Notes under the pieces: generated by a model
Told to the model about the DNA's origin: nothing
The model's input: only the letters and a program-made list of their open reading frames with translations
The model's database searches: none
NCBI GenBank assembly: GCA_016713625.1
Contig: JADJOT010000008.1
Location: 1 to 64,000, forward strand
DNA: 64,000 nt
Source of the DNA: Candidatus Accumulibacter affinis
GTDB lineage: Bacteria; Pseudomonadota; Gammaproteobacteria; Burkholderiales; Rhodocyclaceae
Reading direction: 5' to 3'
Shown: in pieces, positions 47,584-57,648 of the stretch
How the letters are laid out: each line of letters starts with the position of its first letter
Numbering within the stretch: the stretch's first letter is position 1
Position numbers and translations under genes: made by a program

Positions 47584-48600
47584 TCAAATCAGCTGGCGAC
47601 TGGCCAACTCATCCTTCAGCCAGGCATAACAGATCGGCGCGGCGACCAGCCCGGCAAGGCCGAAGGTGCTCTCCATGAGCAGCATTGCGGCCAGCAGCTC
47701 CCAGGCCTTGGCGCGGATCTGGGCGCCGACGATACGGGCGTTGAGGAAGTACTCGAGCTTGTGGATGAGGACCAGGAAAGCCAGCGACGAAATCGCGACG
47801 CCGGGCGAGTGCGCCAGACTGACGACGAAGATGACGGTATTGGAGATCAGGTTGCCGACCACCGGCAACAGACCGGCGATGAAGGTGACGACGATCATCG
47901 TTTTGGTGAGCGGCAAGTGCGCACCAAAGAGCGGCAGCACGACGGCGAGGTAGATGGCGGTGAAGGTGGTGTTCAGCGCCGAGATTCTTACCTGGGCGAA
48001 GACGATCCGGCGGAAGGCTTCGCCGAGGCGAAAGATCCGTTCGGCCAGAGCGCGTGCCAGGGGTTGCATGTCTTCGCCCTGCTGTGCCTCGCGCAGCGAC
48101 ACCATGCCGCCGATGATCATGCCGATCAGCACGTGCGCGAGAATGTGACCGGTTTCCTTGCCGATCATTTGCAGCTCGGCCGAATGTTCGCGCAGCCAGT
48201 GGCCGGCTCTTTCGCGTATGGCCTCGCGGTCGCGCGGCAGCAGATCGGCCAGCCAGTTCGGCAGCGTCGAGCGCGACGTTTCGATGATTTCGGCCATCTT
48301 GGCGAGCAGTGCCGCGAAACTGCCACCCTCGCTGTTCATGAAGACGATCAGCCCGAGTACGGCGGCAGCCACCGCGCCGACGACCAGCAACACCACCAGG
48401 CCAACGGCCACCGCCCTGGCGCGGTGGCTCGACAGGTGGCGGGCAAAAAACGGCGCCAGCACATGCACCAGCTCATACACCAATAGTCCGGCAATCAGTG
48501 CCGGCAGGAGGTGCACCTCGAGGACCAGCACCATGGTCAGTACGGCAAGCATCCAGGAAGCGTATTCGCTGAAGGTTTCAGTCGGTTTCATTGGGGCCAT
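47584..48600 (-). CDS. AI-2E family transporter
   Basis: 338 residues with about seven hydrophobic segments and the family's C-terminal pore-like block (FIAGLLPVVGNLISN, LVAAPICYAWLKDEL). Members export the autoinducer-2 signal, sodium or other small molecules; no substrate can be read from this sequence. The start overlaps the end of the flavoprotein gene by 23 bases; MKPTETFS at 48591 is an alternative start. Confidence 0.8.
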   Translation of the reverse strand: MAPMKPTETFSEYASWMLAVLTMVLVLEVHLLPALIAGLLVYELVHVLAPFFARHLSSHRARAVAVGLVVLLVVGAVAAAVLGLIVFMNSEGGSFAALLAKMAEIIETSRSTLPNWLADLLPRDREAIRERAGHWLREHSAELQMIGKETGHILAHVLIGMIIGGMVSLREAQQGEDMQPLARALAERIFRLGEAFRRIVFAQVRISALNTTFTAIYLAVVLPLFGAHLPLTKTMIVVTFIAGLLPVVGNLISNTVIFVVSLAHSPGVAISSLAFLVLIHKLEYFLNARIVGAQIRAKAWELLAAMLLMESTFGLAGLVAAPICYAWLKDELASRQLI

Positions 48601-49900
48601 CAGGATTCGTGAGGGGAAGGGCGGTGGCGGTAGCGCGCCGGTCGCGGTCGTTCAACCATGCCAGCGCACCGGCGCCGGCTGCCTGGCCGCTGGCCAGGCA
48701 GCCGGTGAGCAGGTAGCCGCCGGTCGGCGCTTCCCAGTCGAGCATTTCGCCAGCGCAGAATACGCCGGGCAGCGCGCGCAGCATCAACTGCGCGTCGAGG
48801 GCGGCAAAACACACGCCGCCGGCGCTGCTGATCGCTTCGTCGAGCGGGCGTGGCGCGATCAGACGAAGCGGCAGCGACTTGATCGCTGCGCCGAGGCGCT
48901 CGGGAGCGGCGAAGTCTTCGGTGGAGAGGCATTCGTGCAGCAAAGCGACCTTGGCACCCCTGAGTTGCAGGCGGCTTTGCAGGTGGCTGGCCAGCGAGCG
49001 TGCGCCGCGTGGCCGCGCCAACTCGTTGATGACGCGTGCCAACTCGTGATTGGGTAGCAGGTCGAGGCGCAGCGTTGCCGATCCACTGGCTTCGATCTCG
49101 TCGCGCAAGGCGGCGGCGAGGGTATAGATCAGGCCTCCTTCGAGGCCCCCAGCGGTGAGCACGAATTCGCCCTGGCGACGATGTTCGACCCCGGCGGAGT
49201 CCACCAACCAGGCGACCACGGGCTTGATCGGCTGGCCGGCAAAGCGTTCGCGCAGGTGGCTGCTCCAACCGACGTCAAAACCGCAATTCGCCGGACGCAG
49301 CGGCGCCAGGGGAATTCCGGCCCGTTCGAGGATCGCCAACCAGCGCCCGTCCGAACCGAGTCTTGCCCAACTGCCGCCGCCGAGGGCGAGGACGACGGCA
49401 TCGGCGGTGTGCTGCTGCTCGCCGGCGGGTGTCGAAAAGCAAAGTGTCGTGCAGCCGCGATCGCTCGCCGTCCAGCCGTGCCAGCGGTGGCGCATATGGA
49501 AGCGTACGTTCGCGCTGCGCAGGCGCTGCAGCCAGGCGCGCAGCAACGGCGCCGCCTTCATGTCGGTCGGGAAGACGCGTCCCGAACTGCCGACGAAGGT
49601 GGCGACCCCGAGACCCAGCGCCCACGCGCGCAGGTCCGCGGGACCGAAGACCTCGAGCAGTGGCGTGAGGCGATCCTGGCGCGCACCATAACGGCTGCGG
49701 AAAGTCGCGTCAGCTTCGGCATGCGTCAGGTTCAATCCGCCTTTGCCGGCCATCAGCAACTTGCGGCCGACCGACGGCATGGCATCGTAGAGATCGACGC
49801 GGGCTGCGCCACGGCTGAGGATTTCGGCAGCCATCAGACCGGCCGGCCCGCCTCCGATGATCGCCACGCATGCGGCGGAGCGGCTGCCCGCAGCAGTCAC
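48578..49900 (-). CDS. HI0933-like NAD(P)/FAD-dependent oxidoreductase
   Basis: 440 residues. Dinucleotide-binding motif IIGGGPAGLMAAE at residues 13-25, family motif SVGRKLLMAGKGGLNLTH, a second loop VVLALGGGSWARLGSDG, and C-terminal GVFCAGEMLDWEAPTGGYLL. These flavoproteins (BaiN/RdsA-like group) have no fixed substrate. It lies two bases downstream of murI and overlaps the AI-2E transporter gene, so all are probably one transcript. Confidence 0.85.
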   Translation of the reverse strand: MTAAGSRSAACVAIIGGGPAGLMAAEILSRGAARVDLYDAMPSVGRKLLMAGKGGLNLTHAEADATFRSRYGARQDRLTPLLEVFGPADLRAWALGLGVATFVGSSGRVFPTDMKAAPLLRAWLQRLRSANVRFHMRHRWHGWTASDRGCTTLCFSTPAGEQQHTADAVVLALGGGSWARLGSDGRWLAILERAGIPLAPLRPANCGFDVGWSSHLRERFAGQPIKPVVAWLVDSAGVEHRRQGEFVLTAGGLEGGLIYTLAAALRDEIEASGSATLRLDLLPNHELARVINELARPRGARSLASHLQSRLQLRGAKVALLHECLSTEDFAAPERLGAAIKSLPLRLIAPRPLDEAISSAGGVCFAALDAQLMLRALPGVFCAGEMLDWEAPTGGYLLTGCLASGQAAGAGALAWLNDRDRRATATALPLTNPDGPNETD

Positions 49901-49902
49901 GC

Positions 49903-50688
49903 TCAGGCGACCATCAGGCGCGCCGGGCTGTGCAGGCGGCTACCCAGCCAGTGCAGGCCGAGTACGGGCAGCGCGGCCTGTAGTCTTTCCGGATTCGCGG
50001 TGGCCAGCAGCGTCAGGCGACCTTGCCCGAGTGCATCGGCACCGGCGAGCCGAACGCACTGGCGAGCGACGGCGTCAGCGACGTCTACCAGGGTCGCCCG
50101 CTTCGCGACGATCGGTTCGAGGACAGGACAAAGAAAGCTGTAATGGGTGCACCCAAGAACAATCTGGTCAACCCCGCCGGCGAGCAGGGGGGTCAGGTGG
50201 CGGCGCGCTTCTTCGACAAAATCCGGCTCATCAAGGCACAGGGTTTCGACGCGGGTGGCCCAGCCCGGGCAGGCCTCGACGGTGACCTCGACGTTGCCCG
50301 CGTGTTGTCGGATCAGATCTGCGAGACGCTCGCTGCGCGTCGTCGACTCGGTCGCCAGGACGGCGATGCGCCGACTGCGCGACATCGCCGCCGCGGGCTT
50401 GACGCCGGGCTCGACGCCAACTACCGGAAGATTGGGAAAGGCCTCGCGAAAGGCGGCGACCGCTGCCACGGTGGCGGTATTGCAGGCCACGACGATGACG
50501 CCGCAGCCCTGATCGACCAAGTGATTGCCGATCGTCAGCACTCGCCTGCGGATGTAGGTATCGTCCTTGTCACCATAGGGGAGATGTGCCGTATCGGCGA
50601 GGTAAACCAGGTCGGCGCGCGGCAACGCGCGGGCGATCGCCGCCAGGACCGAGAGCCCACCGAGGCCGCTGTCGAAGACGCCGATCAT
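49903..50688 (-). CDS. murI: Glutamate racemase
   Basis: 261 residues. The two catalytic cysteines are present (Cys 69 in VACNTA and one in GCTHY), with acidic partners in FDSGLGGLSV (Asp 6) and PYGD. It converts L- to D-glutamate for peptidoglycan. Complete, cytoplasmic. Adjacent to the RidA gene upstream and the flavoprotein downstream. Confidence 0.94.
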   Translation of the reverse strand: MIGVFDSGLGGLSVLAAIARALPRADLVYLADTAHLPYGDKDDTYIRRRVLTIGNHLVDQGCGVIVVACNTATVAAVAAFREAFPNLPVVGVEPGVKPAAAMSRSRRIAVLATESTTRSERLADLIRQHAGNVEVTVEACPGWATRVETLCLDEPDFVEEARRHLTPLLAGGVDQIVLGCTHYSFLCPVLEPIVAKRATLVDVADAVARQCVRLAGADALGQGRLTLLATANPERLQAALPVLGLHWLGSRLHSPARLMVA

Positions 50689-50821
50689 CGGCAGTCAGAC
50701 ACGGGCTGGCGCCCCTTGCGCAGACGTATGCCCCTTGCTGACGGTGATGCCCGCGTCCGCTCGCTGGCCTTGGCGAGTGCCGCAGCGGCAATCATTCGCG
50801 GCGGGCGGAACTGCCGAGTGT

Positions 50822-51172
50822 CTAACGGGCGGCAACGACTGCGATTTCAAGGCGAAAATCGTGATTCGCAAGTTTTGCTTCGACGCAGACCCGAACCGGT
50901 GCCGTGCCGCGGGGAATCCAGCGGTCCCAGACCGAATTGACCGCAATTGCGTCCTCGATATCGCGAAGATAGATGGTCACCATCAGCAGCCTGGTCTTGT
51001 CGCTTCCCGCCTGTTCCAGTAGTTTCTCGATACCGGCCAGGACTTCGCGCGTTTGTGTGGCGACATTGCTGTCAAGTGTTTGCGGCGTTTCGACGAGATA
51101 GATGGTGTTCCCGTACGCGCAAATGTCTGAATACCGCTGGGTCGTACCGTGCCGCTCTATCGCCATCGCCAC
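50822..51172 (-). CDS. RidA family protein
   Basis: 116 residues, YjgF/YER057c/UK114 fold. RidA enzymes remove reactive enamine and imine intermediates from PLP enzymes. The conserved Arg (PRGTAPVRVCVEAKLA) and TQTREVLAGIEKLLEQAG segments are present. It sits between the fumarate hydratase and murI on the same strand, 58 bases after the hydratase stop. Confidence 0.85.
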   Translation of the reverse strand: MAMAIERHGTTQRYSDICAYGNTIYLVETPQTLDSNVATQTREVLAGIEKLLEQAGSDKTRLLMVTIYLRDIEDAIAVNSVWDRWIPRGTAPVRVCVEAKLANHDFRLEIAVVAAR

Positions 51173-51230
51173 ATTCTCCAGTCAAGGAGAGGCCGGTCAA
51201 GCCGGCTCCCCGCGTTTTGCTCCCCGGACG

Positions 51231-52751
51231 TCAGGCGATGGCGACCGGGATCTTGCCGATCCTGGCCTGCCATTCCCGCGGGCCCGTGTTATGGACTGAC
51301 GTGCCGTTCGAGTCCACCGCGACGGTGACTGGCATGTCTCTGACGTCGAACTCGTAAATGGCCTCCATGCCGAGATCGGCGAAACCGACCACCTGGGCTG
51401 TCCGAATTGCCTTGGCGACGAGGTAGGCTGCGCCGCCGACGGCCATTAGATACGCCGAGCGGTGTTTCCTGATCGCTTCGATCGCCGTCGGACCGCGTTC
51501 GGCTTTGCCGATCATCGAGATCAGGCCGGTCTGGGCCAGCATCATCTCGGTAAACTTGTCCATCCGCGTCGCCGTCGTTGGGCCGGCCGGGCCAACGGCC
51601 TCGTCGCCAACCGGGTCAACCGGGCCGACGTAGTAGATGACGCGGTTGGTGAAGTCCACCGGCAGTTTCTCGCCTTTGGCCAGCATGTCCTGGATGCGCT
51701 TGTGGGCGGCGTCGCGACCGGTGAGCATCTTGCCGTTGAGCAGCAGCGTCTGGCCCGGTTTCCAGGCAGCCACTTCGGCCGCCGTCAGGGTGTCCAGGTT
51801 CACCCGCGTCGAGGTCTCGGTGTTGGGCATCCAATTGACCTTCGGCCACTCGCCGAGGTCCGGTGGCGTCAGGACGGCTGGCCCGCTTCCGTCGAGATGG
51901 AAATGTGCGTGGCGCGTCGCAGCGCAGTTCGGGATCATCGCCACCGGCAGGCTGGCCGCATGCGTCGGGTAGTCGAGGATCTTGACATCGAGGACAGTGG
52001 TCAGGCCACCCAGGCCCTGGGCGCCGATTCCCAGCGCATTGACCTTCTCGTAGAGTTCGAGGCGCAATTCCTCGACGCGATTGCTCGCGCCGCGGGCGAT
52101 CAGTTCATGGATGTCGACCGGCGCCATCAGTGACTCCTTGGCCAGCAGCATGGCCTTTTCGGGCGTGCCGCCGATGCCGATGCCGAGGATGCCCGGCGGA
52201 CACCAGCCGGCGCCCATTGTCGGAATGGTCTTGAGTACCCAGTCGACAATCGAGTCGGAGGGATTGAGTGCGTAGAACTTGGACTTGTTCTCCGAGCCGC
52301 CGCCCTTGGCGGCGCAGATGACTTCGAGGTGGTGGCCGGGGACGATCTCGTAATGGACGACTGCCGGGGTGTTGTCGCGCGAGTTCTTGCGCGCACCGGC
52401 CGGGTCGAGCAGCACCGAGGCGCGCAGCTTGTTGTCGGGATTATTGTAGGCGCGGCGCACGCCCTCGTCGCACATCTCCTGCACCGACAGGGTGGCGTCC
52501 CAGCGGACGTCCATGCCGACTTTGAGGAAAATGACCGCGATCCCCGTGTCCTGGCAGATCGGGCGGTGGCCTTCCGCGCACATACGGCTGTTGGTGAGGA
52601 TCTGCGCGATGGCATCCTTCGCAGCGACACTCTGCTCGCGCTCGTAGGCGGCGCCAAGGGCCTTGATGTAGTCGAGCGGGTGATAGTAGCTGATGTACTG
52701 GAAAGCATCGGCAACGCTCTGGATGAAGTCTTCCTGCTTGATAGTGGTCAT
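51231..52751 (-). CDS. fumA: Fumarate hydratase, class I
   Basis: 506 residues, iron-sulfur class I fumarase (FumA/FumB-like), with N-terminal alpha-domain (RPICQDTGIAVIF; Cys ligand) and C-terminal beta-domain. Further cysteines for the [4Fe-4S] cluster lie in AGWCPPGILGIG and MIPNCAATRHAHF. It interconverts fumarate and malate in the TCA cycle. First gene of the run hydratase-ridA-murI. Tartrate dehydratase is a related alternative, but full length and both domains favour fumarase. Confidence 0.92.
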   Translation of the reverse strand: MTTIKQEDFIQSVADAFQYISYYHPLDYIKALGAAYEREQSVAAKDAIAQILTNSRMCAEGHRPICQDTGIAVIFLKVGMDVRWDATLSVQEMCDEGVRRAYNNPDNKLRASVLLDPAGARKNSRDNTPAVVHYEIVPGHHLEVICAAKGGGSENKSKFYALNPSDSIVDWVLKTIPTMGAGWCPPGILGIGIGGTPEKAMLLAKESLMAPVDIHELIARGASNRVEELRLELYEKVNALGIGAQGLGGLTTVLDVKILDYPTHAASLPVAMIPNCAATRHAHFHLDGSGPAVLTPPDLGEWPKVNWMPNTETSTRVNLDTLTAAEVAAWKPGQTLLLNGKMLTGRDAAHKRIQDMLAKGEKLPVDFTNRVIYYVGPVDPVGDEAVGPAGPTTATRMDKFTEMMLAQTGLISMIGKAERGPTAIEAIRKHRSAYLMAVGGAAYLVAKAIRTAQVVGFADLGMEAIYEFDVRDMPVTVAVDSNGTSVHNTGPREWQARIGKIPVAIA

Positions 52752-52802
52752 TTCAGGCTCTCTGTGGTGGGTGGCAGCGGTTCCCCGGCTGCGGGTATCT
52801 GT

Positions 52803-53351
52803 TCAGTGCCGTGCGCCAGGCGAGGATTTTCCCAGAGCGATGGTCTGGGTCATCAGGCGGTCTACCCAGGCCATGGCCAGTGCCGAGCCCAGGAAAACGG
52901 CGTGGATGATGACCTGCCACTTGATTGTGTGCTCGGGCATGTTCTCGGCATTGATGAAGGTTTTCAGGAGATGAATCGAAGAAATGCCGATGATCGCTGT
53001 AGACAGCTTGATCTTGAGCACGCCTGCATTGACGTGCGACAGCCATTCCGGCTGGTCGGGGTGGCCTTCGAGATCGAGGCGGGAGACGAAGGTTTCGTAG
53101 CCGCCGATGATGACCATGATCAGCAGGTTGGCGATCATCACCACGTCGATCAGACCAAGGACGATGAGCATCACCTCGGTTTCGCCGATGCGCGTGCTAC
53201 TGAAGAACAGGTTGTGTATGAGGTGCCATAATTCGAGCATGAACAGGTAGACGTACGCACTCTGGGCGACGATCAGGCCGAGATAGAGTGGTGCCTGCAG
53301 CCAGCGGCTCCAGAAGATGAGTTGCTCGAGTCGGTCTACGGCGAGTTTCAT
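52803..53351 (-). CDS. UPF0114 (YqhA-like) membrane protein
   Basis: 182 residues, four hydrophobic helices (about 20-40, 60-82, 108-130 and 145-165) and the family's LIMVIIGGYETFVSRLDL and KLSTAIIGISSIHLLKTFIN signatures. Function unknown. It is on the same strand as the fumarate hydratase, 51 bases upstream of its start, and could share a promoter. Confidence 0.85.
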   Translation of the reverse strand: MKLAVDRLEQLIFWSRWLQAPLYLGLIVAQSAYVYLFMLELWHLIHNLFFSSTRIGETEVMLIVLGLIDVVMIANLLIMVIIGGYETFVSRLDLEGHPDQPEWLSHVNAGVLKIKLSTAIIGISSIHLLKTFINAENMPEHTIKWQVIIHAVFLGSALAMAWVDRLMTQTIALGKSSPGARH

Positions 53352-53612
53352 GGCGGTTACCTGGCAAGCATCGAGTTTACGGAATGCGAGATTCTAACAC
53401 CAAGGCCTGCTTCGGTTGCGCTGCCGGGCGGCGGCGTAAGTGGTGTGTAAGATTGGCAGCGTTTAATCCTGCCCAGTTGGCGTGCCACGGGGCAGTATTG
53501 ACCGCGTATGATTTGCCTTCCGCCAGGCGGGGGTCGCGAGCACGGGGTTTGGTTCGCTTCTTGCTGCATCGATTGATTGAATTCTCTACCAATACCAAAC
53601 AGGAGATGGGAC

Positions 53613-55577
53613 ATGTCACTGAACGAGGCCGTAAAAGTTTTTCAGCCCTCAGCCGAATTTGTCAAGCAAGCCACGATTTCGGGCATGGACGCCTACAAGG
53701 CGCTGTGCGCCGAGGCCGAGAAGGATTACACCGGTTACTGGGGCCGACTGGCCCGTGAACACGTCTCCTGGAAGGAGCCATTCACGCAGGTGCTTGACGA
53801 GTCCGACGCTCCCTTCTTCAAGTGGTTTGCCGATGGCAAGCTGAACGCGTCCTACAACTGCCTGGACCGCAACGTCGAAGCCGGCCTTGGCGACAAGGTA
53901 GCGATCGTCTTCGAAGCCGACGACGGTCAAGTCACCAGGACCACCTACCGGGAACTGCTCTCCCGGGTCAGCCAGTTTGCCAACGGCCTGCGCTCGCGTG
54001 GCATCAAGAAGGGCGACCGGGTGCTGATCTACATGTCGATGGGCGTCGAAGGCATCATTGCCATGCAGGCCTGCGCGCGCATCGGTGCCATTCATTCGGT
54101 TGTTTTCGGTGGCTTCTCGGCGCAGTCGGTGCGCGACCGCATCAACGACGCCGGTGCCGTCGCCGTGATTACCGCTGACGAGCAGTGCCGCGGCGGCAAG
54201 AAAATCCCGCTCAAGCCGGCGGTAGACGAAGGCATCGGGCTCGGTGGCTGCGAATCGATCAAGGACGTGATCGTTTTCCAGCGTACCGGGGGTGCGTGCA
54301 ACATGGTTGCTGGTCGTGATCTCTGGTGGCACGACGTGATCGCCGGCCAGTCCGACGTTTGCGAGCCGGAATGGGTTGAAGCCGAGCATCCCTTGTTCCT
54401 TCTGTATACCTCTGGCTCGACCGGCAAGCCGAAGGGCGTGCAGCATTCGACCGGCGGCTACCTGCTGCATGCCATTCTGACGATGAAGTGGACCTTCGAC
54501 CTGAAGCCCAACGATCTCTTCTGGTGCACCGCCGACATCGGCTGGGTCACCGGGCACACCTACATCACCTATGGGCCACTGGCCTGCGGCGGCACCGAGA
54601 TGGTCTTCGAAGGCATTCCGACCTATCCGGATGCCGGGCGTTTCTGGAAGATGATCCAGGACCACAAGGTTTCGATCTTCTATACCGCGCCGACCGCGAT
54701 TCGCTCGCTGATCAAGGCCGCCGATACCAATCCGGCGGTCGCGCCGACCCAGTACGACCTGTCGTCGCTGCGCCTGCTGGGGACGGTTGGCGAGCCAATC
54801 AACCCGGCTGCCTGGCAGTGGTACTACGATAGCGTCGGCGGCGGTCGCTGCCCGATCGTCGACACCTTCTGGCAGACCGAGACCGGCGGCCACATGATTA
54901 CCCCGCTGCCAGGTGTCACGCCGATGGTGCCGGGTTCGTGCACCTTGCCCTTCCCGGGCATCATTGCTGCCGTCGTTGATGAAACCGGCACCGAACTCGA
55001 TTGGGGCAAGGGTGGCCTGCTGGTTGTCAAGAAGCCATGGCCGGCAATGATTCGTAACATCTGGGGTGACCCCGAGCGTTTCAAGAAATCGTATTACCCC
55101 GATGATTTCAACGGCAAGCTGTATCTTGCTGGCGATGGGTCGATTCGCGATATCAACACCGGGTACTTCACGATCACCGGTCGTATCGACGATGTGCTGA
55201 ACGTTTCCGGTCACCGCATGGGGACCATGGAAATCGAGTCGGCGCTGGTCTCGCATCCGATGGTTGCGGAGGCGGCGGTCGTTGGCCGACCGGATGATCT
55301 GACCGGCGAAGCGATCTGTGCCTTTGTGGTACTGAAAGGCGCACGGCCGACCGGCGAGGCCGCGAAGAAGATGGTCAAGGAACTCCAGGATCACGTCGGG
55401 CGCGAAATCGGCCCGATTGCCAAGCCGAAGGATCTCCGCTTCGGAGAGAACCTGCCAAAGACTCGCTCCGGCAAGATCATGCGGCGTCTGCTGCGCTCGC
55501 TGGCGCGTGGGGAAACCGCTGCGCAGGATGTATCGACCCTCGAGAACCCGGCGATTCTCGAGCAACTGCGCGGCTGA
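53613..55577 (+). CDS. acs: Acetyl-CoA synthetase
   Basis: 654 residues from ATG 53613 (AGGAGAT before it). The P-loop YTSGSTGKPKG, YWQTETGG and the C-terminal catalytic/acetylated Lys in TRSGKIMRRLLR are all present. It turns acetate, ATP and CoA into acetyl-CoA, feeding the TCA cycle or PHB. Downstream genes and the strand match an acetate-use cluster. The upstream gap (53352-53612) must hold its promoter, but I see no clear box pair. Confidence 0.96.
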   Translation: MSLNEAVKVFQPSAEFVKQATISGMDAYKALCAEAEKDYTGYWGRLAREHVSWKEPFTQVLDESDAPFFKWFADGKLNASYNCLDRNVEAGLGDKVAIVFEADDGQVTRTTYRELLSRVSQFANGLRSRGIKKGDRVLIYMSMGVEGIIAMQACARIGAIHSVVFGGFSAQSVRDRINDAGAVAVITADEQCRGGKKIPLKPAVDEGIGLGGCESIKDVIVFQRTGGACNMVAGRDLWWHDVIAGQSDVCEPEWVEAEHPLFLLYTSGSTGKPKGVQHSTGGYLLHAILTMKWTFDLKPNDLFWCTADIGWVTGHTYITYGPLACGGTEMVFEGIPTYPDAGRFWKMIQDHKVSIFYTAPTAIRSLIKAADTNPAVAPTQYDLSSLRLLGTVGEPINPAAWQWYYDSVGGGRCPIVDTFWQTETGGHMITPLPGVTPMVPGSCTLPFPGIIAAVVDETGTELDWGKGGLLVVKKPWPAMIRNIWGDPERFKKSYYPDDFNGKLYLAGDGSIRDINTGYFTITGRIDDVLNVSGHRMGTMEIESALVSHPMVAEAAVVGRPDDLTGEAICAFVVLKGARPTGEAAKKMVKELQDHVGREIGPIAKPKDLRFGENLPKTRSGKIMRRLLRSLARGETAAQDVSTLENPAILEQLRG

Positions 55578-55589
55578 TTCAGCCTGCCC

Positions 55590-55618
55590 CTGCGGCCTGC
55601 GTCAGTGGCAGGCCGCAG
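55590..55618 (+). terminator. Strong hairpin after acs
   Basis: CTGCGGCCTGC and its exact complement flank a 7-base loop (55601-55607), an 11-bp perfect stem, followed only by CGCTTTCGG. Either a weak terminator or an mRNA-processing stem; the next gene starts 114 bases later. Confidence 0.6.
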
Positions 55619-55732
55619 CGCTTTCGGGCGGCCAGTTTGACAGGCCCTGCGTGCCGGAGATCACCAGCAGGGGGACGCAGAATTGCCGGCCGGCGCCACG
55701 CGTGTCGGCCGCTCGCCGATCGAGGATCTGTG

Positions 55733-57646
55733 ATGAGCAACGGGGCGACGGAGATGCTGCTCTCGGCATGTAGCCAGTTCCTTGCGGCCTATGCGCCTTT
55801 TGATCGGATGGAGCCGGAGGCTCTGCGTTTTCTCGCGGAGCATGTGAAGCTGGCCCATTACCCGAAGGGAGCGCGCATTCTTGCGAATGAGATGGGGGTT
55901 GCGCGCGCCCTTTACATCATCCATCGTGGCCAGCTACGGGTCAAATCAAGCGCCGACGGTACCGGCAATGCTGCCTACGCGTCGGTCACGCTGGGCCCGG
56001 GTCAGTTCTTCGCGATCGGGGCACTGATGGCGCAGCGTCCGACATCAAGCGCCTACGTGGCGTGCGAGGATGTCTTCTGCTACGAATTGCCCGCCGATGA
56101 TTTCTTTGTGCTGACCCAGAAGAGCACGGTTTTCAACCTTTTCTGCACCCAGCACATCGCCGGTCTGCTCAAACAGTCGCAACAGCAGCTGCAACTGCAG
56201 TTTGCCCAGCGTGCCGCCGAGCAGAGGACGATGAATTCACCGCTCGCCGCGATTGTCAAACGCGAGCCGGTTTCGGTAGCGGCCGAAGCGTCGATTCGCC
56301 AGGTCGTCGAGCTGATGGCTGATCGTCATCTGGGTTCGATGGTGGTCGTCGATGCCGGCGAGCAGCCGATCGGCATTTTCACGCTTTCGGACGTTCTCAA
56401 GCGAATTGTCTTGCCGGGTACGTCGCTGGAACAGCCGATCTCTGCCGTGATGTCACCTGCGCCACAGACCATGCCACTGGCGGCCAACGCCCACGATGCG
56501 GCGCTCGCCATGGCCATGCACGGGATCCGCCACGTGCTGGCGGTGGACGAGGGTGGCCGCCTAAAGGGGGTGGTTTCGGAACGTGACCTGTTCAAGCTGC
56601 AGGGAGCCGGCTTGCGGCAGATCCGGCATGCGATCGATGCGGCGGGCAGTCTCGAAGTGTTGCAGCATGCCCGTGCGGATGTCCGGCAGTTGTCGCTGAC
56701 AATGCTCGCCGAGGGCGTTGGCGCGCAGGAGATCACCCAGTTCATCTCGACGCTCAACGATACCGTGACGCGGCGCATCATCGAGCTGAATCTCGATCGG
56801 CACGACCTCTACGGGATTGACTGGGCCTGGCTGTCGTTCGGATCGGAGGGACGTGATGAACAGACCTTCAGCACCGATCAGGATAACGGCATCGTCTACA
56901 TCTGTACCGACATCATGGATCGCGAGCAGACGCAGTGGCGTTTCCTCGAATTCGCCCGCGACGTCAATGCTGACCTGGATACCTGTGGTTTCCCGCTGTG
57001 CAAGGGCAACATCATGGCCAGCAACCCGGATCTCTGTCTGACGCTGGAGGAGTGGGAAGAAAAATTCGCGCAATGGGTTCGCACGCCGGAGCCGCAGGCC
57101 TTGCTCAACGCCACGATCTTCTTCGATTTCCGACCGCTCTACGGAAGATTCAACCTGGCGCATCGGATGCGCCTGTCGCTGTTCCGGCAGACCCAGGGCA
57201 ATCCGCTGTTTCTGCGCATGCTGGCGCAAAACGCTCTCAGCGTATCGCCACCACTGGGCAGGATACGTGACTTCGTGACCGGGGCCGATCGCGACCACCC
57301 CGGAACCATTGACCTCAAGAAGTTCGGCGTGCGCCTGTTCACCGACGCTGCGCGTGTTTTTGCGCTGGCGCGTCAGGTGGAGGCAACCAATACGGCAGCG
57401 CGTATCAAGCGGGCCGGTGCCTTGATGAACATTTCCCCAGACGATGTGGCGGCGAGCCTCGATGGTTTCAACTTCATTCAGCTGCTGCGCCTGCGGCACC
57501 AGCATTTCGAGCAGGAACACGGGCGTGCCGGCGACAATCTGATCCGGCCGGACGAACTCAACGAGATTGAGCGGCGCATTCTCAAGGAAGCTTTCCGGCA
57601 GGCGCGCAAGTTACAGGCGCGTCTAAAACTCGATTATCAGCTCTGA
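55733..57646 (+). CDS. cNMP-binding/CBS/DUF294 nucleotidyltransferase-like protein
   Basis: 637 residues from ATG 55733 with GAGGA upstream. Order: cyclic-nucleotide-binding domain (about 15-130), two CBS domains (about 160-285, each with a GIFTLSDVLKRIV- or GVVSERDLFKL-type end), a GlnD-like nucleotidyltransferase core with FGSEGRDEQTFSTDQDNG (about 360-380), and the DUF294 C-terminal helical domain (to about 630). The family is found beside acetate symporters and 3'-5' exonuclease genes and is probably a regulatory enzyme responding to nucleotides. No direct role is proven. It lies two bases before the next gene. Confidence 0.85.
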   Translation: MSNGATEMLLSACSQFLAAYAPFDRMEPEALRFLAEHVKLAHYPKGARILANEMGVARALYIIHRGQLRVKSSADGTGNAAYASVTLGPGQFFAIGALMAQRPTSSAYVACEDVFCYELPADDFFVLTQKSTVFNLFCTQHIAGLLKQSQQQLQLQFAQRAAEQRTMNSPLAAIVKREPVSVAAEASIRQVVELMADRHLGSMVVVDAGEQPIGIFTLSDVLKRIVLPGTSLEQPISAVMSPAPQTMPLAANAHDAALAMAMHGIRHVLAVDEGGRLKGVVSERDLFKLQGAGLRQIRHAIDAAGSLEVLQHARADVRQLSLTMLAEGVGAQEITQFISTLNDTVTRRIIELNLDRHDLYGIDWAWLSFGSEGRDEQTFSTDQDNGIVYICTDIMDREQTQWRFLEFARDVNADLDTCGFPLCKGNIMASNPDLCLTLEEWEEKFAQWVRTPEPQALLNATIFFDFRPLYGRFNLAHRMRLSLFRQTQGNPLFLRMLAQNALSVSPPLGRIRDFVTGADRDHPGTIDLKKFGVRLFTDAARVFALARQVEATNTAARIKRAGALMNISPDDVAASLDGFNFIQLLRLRHQHFEQEHGRAGDNLIRPDELNEIERRILKEAFRQARKLQARLKLDYQL

Positions 57647-57648
57647 CG

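Noticed and set aside
53649..55565. 638-residue open frame antisense to acs
   Set aside because: Same cause: high third-position GC in acs keeps the opposite frame open; composition is not protein-like.
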